35,866 nt of DNA from Flavobacteriia bacterium. Lineage in GTDB: Bacteria > Bacteroidota > Bacteroidia > Flavobacteriales_D > Crocinitomicaceae. The stretch lies in assembly GCA_947490145.1 (NCBI GenBank), contig CANLGD010000023.1:1-35866 (forward strand), written 5' to 3'. The notes under the pieces were generated by a model, which was given only the letters and a program-made list of their open reading frames with translations, was not told the origin of the DNA and ran no database searches. A program made the translations under genes and the position numbers. The number at the start of each line of letters is the position of its first letter. Within the stretch, counting starts at the first letter, position 1. Shown in pieces: positions 34,015 through 35,866 of this stretch.

Positions 34015-35142
34015 ATGCTTGAAAGAGAAATAGTTAAAAAAATAAATTCCAAATTAGAAAGCAATAAAATTTTGGTTTTGATTGGAACTTCTGAAAACAT
34101 CAATGAACAATTATTTTTAGAACATTTAAAAGATCCAGAAAACTATAAACTTTTTGATGCTTCAAATAAGAAAGTGAAAAGTGTATTTCAAGAAATAAAT
34201 TTAAATTCTGTAACAGAATTATTTGAGGATAAAAAAAATATTATTGTTAAGGAAGCACAACTTTTAGATAAACTACAAGAAATTATTGAAGTAGTTTTAT
34301 TTGAGGACTTGGATATCAATTTAATTTGTTTATGCTCTTTTGAGCCAATTTTTGACGATGTTTTGATGGAAGTTTTAACAACACAAGAGTTAATTATCAA
34401 AACAACTAGTCCAACGTTCAAAGAAATTGCAAAGCATTTTGGTTTGATTCAAATTGAAAAAAACTTAGAGCAGCGTTTGATTTTTGGCAACAACCAAGAA
34501 GTTTTTGAATCAAACGAAAAAGCAGTTTTATTTTTGGAAGAATGTGTATCAAACATTTTAAAATCAACTTTAAATCCAAAAGAAAGAATTAATAAAACAG
34601 AACAATTAAGAAAATTGCTTCAAAACATTGCTTTATCAATCGGAAGTCATATTTCGTACAATGAATTAGCCACAAAAGCTGGGCTTGACAATGAAACGGT
34701 CGAGCGTTACGTTTATCTTTTAGAGAAAGCGCAAGTATTAATTAAAATTCCGACCTTTTCAACGGATCAAAAATATGAATTGAAAAAAACACATTGTTTG
34801 TATTTTTACGATAATGGAATTCGCAATGCGTTGATAAAAAATCACAATGCGTTAGAATATAGAAGCGATACTGACGTTTTGTGGAAAAATTGGTTTATTG
34901 CAGAAAAATATAAAAAAACTAGTGAAGCAAATAGTCAATTTTATTTTTGGATTACACATACAAAACAACAAGTTGATTTAATCGAATACGATGAGAAAAC
35001 AGATAAAATGGCTGCATATCAATTGAAATGGAATAAAAAAGACAAAAAGAAATTCCCTAAAAGTTTTGCCGTGTTTTATCCTAAAGCCAAGTTAATTGAA
35101 GTGAATCGCTCAACTTATTGGACGTTTTTAGCCAAAGATTAA
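34015..35142 (+). CDS. DUF4143-type protein with degenerate AAA ATPase domain
   Basis: 375 residues. The C-terminal half (about 185-370) matches the DUF4143 part of AAA_14/DUF4143 ATPases: a winged-helix-like segment (NIALSIGSHISYNELATKAGLDNETVERYVYLLEKAQVL), then a restriction-endonuclease-like part (FYDNGIRNALI, LWKNWFIAEKY, FYFWITHTKQQVDLIEYD, AYQLKW). The N-terminal AAA domain is recognisable by order (KILVLIGTSENINEQ, DKKNIIVKEAQLLD) but has lost the GKT of Walker A, so it probably cannot bind ATP. A -7 box (TATATTTA, 33967-33974) lies upstream, and a terminator overlaps its stop. Function unknown for the family. Confidence 0.75.
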   Translation: MLEREIVKKINSKLESNKILVLIGTSENINEQLFLEHLKDPENYKLFDASNKKVKSVFQEINLNSVTELFEDKKNIIVKEAQLLDKLQEIIEVVLFEDLDINLICLCSFEPIFDDVLMEVLTTQELIIKTTSPTFKEIAKHFGLIQIEKNLEQRLIFGNNQEVFESNEKAVLFLEECVSNILKSTLNPKERINKTEQLRKLLQNIALSIGSHISYNELATKAGLDNETVERYVYLLEKAQVLIKIPTFSTDQKYELKKTHCLYFYDNGIRNALIKNHNALEYRSDTDVLWKNWFIAEKYKKTSEANSQFYFWITHTKQQVDLIEYDEKTDKMAAYQLKWNKKDKKKFPKSFAVFYPKAKLIEVNRSTYWTFLAKD

Positions 35143-35170
35143 AAAAAAGTAATAATTTTTAATCTTTTAT
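35134..35170 (+). terminator. Terminator overlapping the end of the DUF4143 gene
   Basis: AAAGATTAAAAA (35134-35145) and TTTTTAATCTTT (35156-35167) are perfectly complementary and followed by T-rich sequence. The left arm contains the last codon and stop. Confidence 0.75.
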
Positions 35171-35192
35171 TTTCAAATTAAAATAGTTTGCT

Positions 35193-35200
35193 TATATTTG
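35193..35200 (+). promoter_or_regulatory. -7 promoter box of the tRNA gene
   Basis: TATATTTG is an exact TAnnTTTG match, 33 bp before the mature tRNA 5' end. The region 19-23 bp upstream is T-rich but lacks a clear TTTG. Confidence 0.6.
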
Positions 35201-35232
35201 CACTCGCAATTCAGAAATGAAAGTAGCAAAAT

Positions 35233-35306
35233 TCCTCCTTAGCTCAGCTGGTTAGAGCATCTGACTGTTAATCAGAGGGTCCTTGGTTCGAGTCCAAGAG
35301 GAGGAG
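35233..35306 (+). tRNA. tRNA-Asn (anticodon GTT)
   Basis: 74 nt cloverleaf: acceptor TCCTCCT with AGGAGGA, D stem GCTC/GAGC, anticodon stem TCTGA/TCAGA with loop CTGTTAA (GTT at 35267-35269), variable region GGGTC, T stem CTTGG/CCAAG with loop TTCGAGT, discriminator G. CCA is not encoded. Confidence 0.97.
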
Positions 35307-35310
35307 CAGA

Positions 35311-35336
35311 AAGGGTACAGCAATGTACCCTTTTTT
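35311..35336 (+). terminator. Terminator of the tRNA gene
   Basis: AAGGGTAC, a 6-nt loop, GTACCCTT and a T run. Confidence 0.85.
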
Positions 35337-35385
35337 CGTTTATATGCCTTATAGACTATTAGGTGCAGAAACAAAGGTTACTTAA

Positions 35386-35455
35386 GTGCACTTGTTTTGA
35401 ACGCACAGAATAACACACTTTCAACGCACAATCCAACACACTTGTTTTATTGAAG
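35386..35455. repeat. Degenerate ~23-bp direct repeats downstream of tRNA-Asn
   Basis: GTGCACTTGTTTTGAACGCA, AACACACTTTCAACGCACAA and AACACACTTGTTTTATTGAA follow each other, sharing CACTTGTTTT and AACGCACA words. The rest of 35337-35520 shows nothing recognisable. Confidence 0.4.
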
Positions 35456-35523
35456 ATTTATATGCTGGCTCCTGAGAAATTAACGTTAAAGTATTTTGAA
35501 TTCCTTTTATTGTTTCTACTGAG

Positions 35524-35545
35524 GTCCATTAGGAGGAGCAGAAAG
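35524..35545. repeat. Displaced duplicate of the tRNA-Asn 3' end (possible att remnant)
   Basis: GTCCATTAGGAGGAGCAGAA matches the tRNA 3' end (GTCCAAGAGGAGGAGCAGAA, 35292-35311) with two differences. The identical part is 15 bp (35299-35313 and 35531-35545). The rest of a tRNA is not present. A hairpin with a T run (about 35543-35573) follows it, as it does the true tRNA. Confidence 0.65.
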
Positions 35546-35801
35546 CAATCAGATATCTGGAGGCTTTTTTTTGTTATACATCAGAAGAATATCTTTATTT
35601 GAGAAATTTTTAAAATAAATTCAATTTGTTTTAACCAAGACAATCAAAAAATCAAAAGTTTATAGCTTTTTTCCCACAAACATAAAGTTGCTCCTTGGAA
35701 ATCTTTTAAGTGCTAAAAATCAATTTTTTAAACTTAAGTTCATCGAAAAACAACTTTTTATCCTAACTTTACGTTATCTAAGATACACAGAGTCTATATT
35801 C

Positions 35802-35866
35802 ATGTTTAAAATTAGTTTAATGTTCTTGCTTTTTATTAGTTTTGGCTACCATGCCCAAGACGATAA
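35802..35866 (+). CDS. N-terminus of a secreted protein (partial)
   Basis: ATG 35802 opens a frame running off the window: MFKISLMFLLFISFGYHAQDD, a complete signal peptide with a Bacteroidota-type HAQ cleavage site. TAACTTTA (35764-35771) is a possible -7 box. In 35577-35801 nothing else is seen. Function cannot be told. Confidence 0.6.
   Translation, partial: MFKISLMFLLFISFGYHAQDD

Noticed and set aside
35524-35545. Second tRNA-Asn gene
   Set aside because: Only the 3' acceptor part and a bit of the T stem match; there is no D arm or anticodon arm.

Overview
The window looks like a chromosome segment from a member of the Flavobacteriales (Bacteroidota). The grounds are: very AT-rich DNA; no Shine-Dalgarno sequences but several TAnnTTTG (-7) promoter boxes; a Bacteroidota-type dcw cluster with mraY carrying a long periplasmic insertion and a PASTA-tailed FtsI; LVIVD-type lipoproteins; and many secreted proteins with a FAQ/FSQ-like signal cleavage site. 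The genus cannot be fixed by reading alone.

Region 1 (1-341) holds the 3' end of an RND efflux pump and a strong terminator. Region 2 (342-9091) is the accessory part. A 526-aa tyrosine recombinase with an unusual duplicated N-terminal domain is followed by same-strand cargo genes separated by ~135-150 bp imperfect palindromes (R1 3698-3831, R2 5007-5146, R3 8946-9091). The start of each delimited unit is the reverse complement of the outer box of the palindrome at its own end: GTTATGGG at 2090 matches CCCATAAC at 3698, and GTTGTGTGTG at 3822 matches CACACACAAC at 5007 (10 of 10). This is the signature expected of circularising cassettes that regenerate a hairpin recombination site, as integron attC cassettes do, but the recombinase lacks the insertion that marks IntI. 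I read this as an integron-like cassette array with a non-IntI integrase. Cargo: an NTF2-like plus Hint secreted protein with two small ORFs, a CBM20-tailed esterase, a PAF-acetylhydrolase-like lipase with TPRs, a small membrane protein, a PIG-L deacetylase and a glycine-zipper protein. The later part is a decayed or fused run of cassettes.

Region 3 (9301-12297) has a PurF-like amidophosphoribosyltransferase with its own promoter, a convergent small secreted protein built of six 18-residue repeats, and a YqeY/GatB-like protein. Region 4 (12342-29063, minus strand) is the division and cell wall (dcw) cluster, in transcription order mraZ-rsmH-ftsL-ftsI-murE-mraY-murD-(unknown 159 aa)-ftsW-murG-murC-ftsQ-ftsA-ftsZ. 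It makes the UDP-muramyl peptide and lipid precursors for meso-DAP peptidoglycan and the septal synthase and Z-ring that use them. Inverted copies of a MraZ-box-like motif lie upstream of mraZ.

Region 5 (29427-35142) has a LVIVD-like lipoprotein and an outer-membrane barrel protein, then a minus-strand ABC exporter pair with a LolA-like protein, then a DUF4143-type protein with a degenerate ATPase domain. Region 6 (35193-35866) has tRNA-Asn(GTT) with promoter and terminator, a displaced duplicate of its 3' end 232 bp downstream, and the start of a secreted protein.
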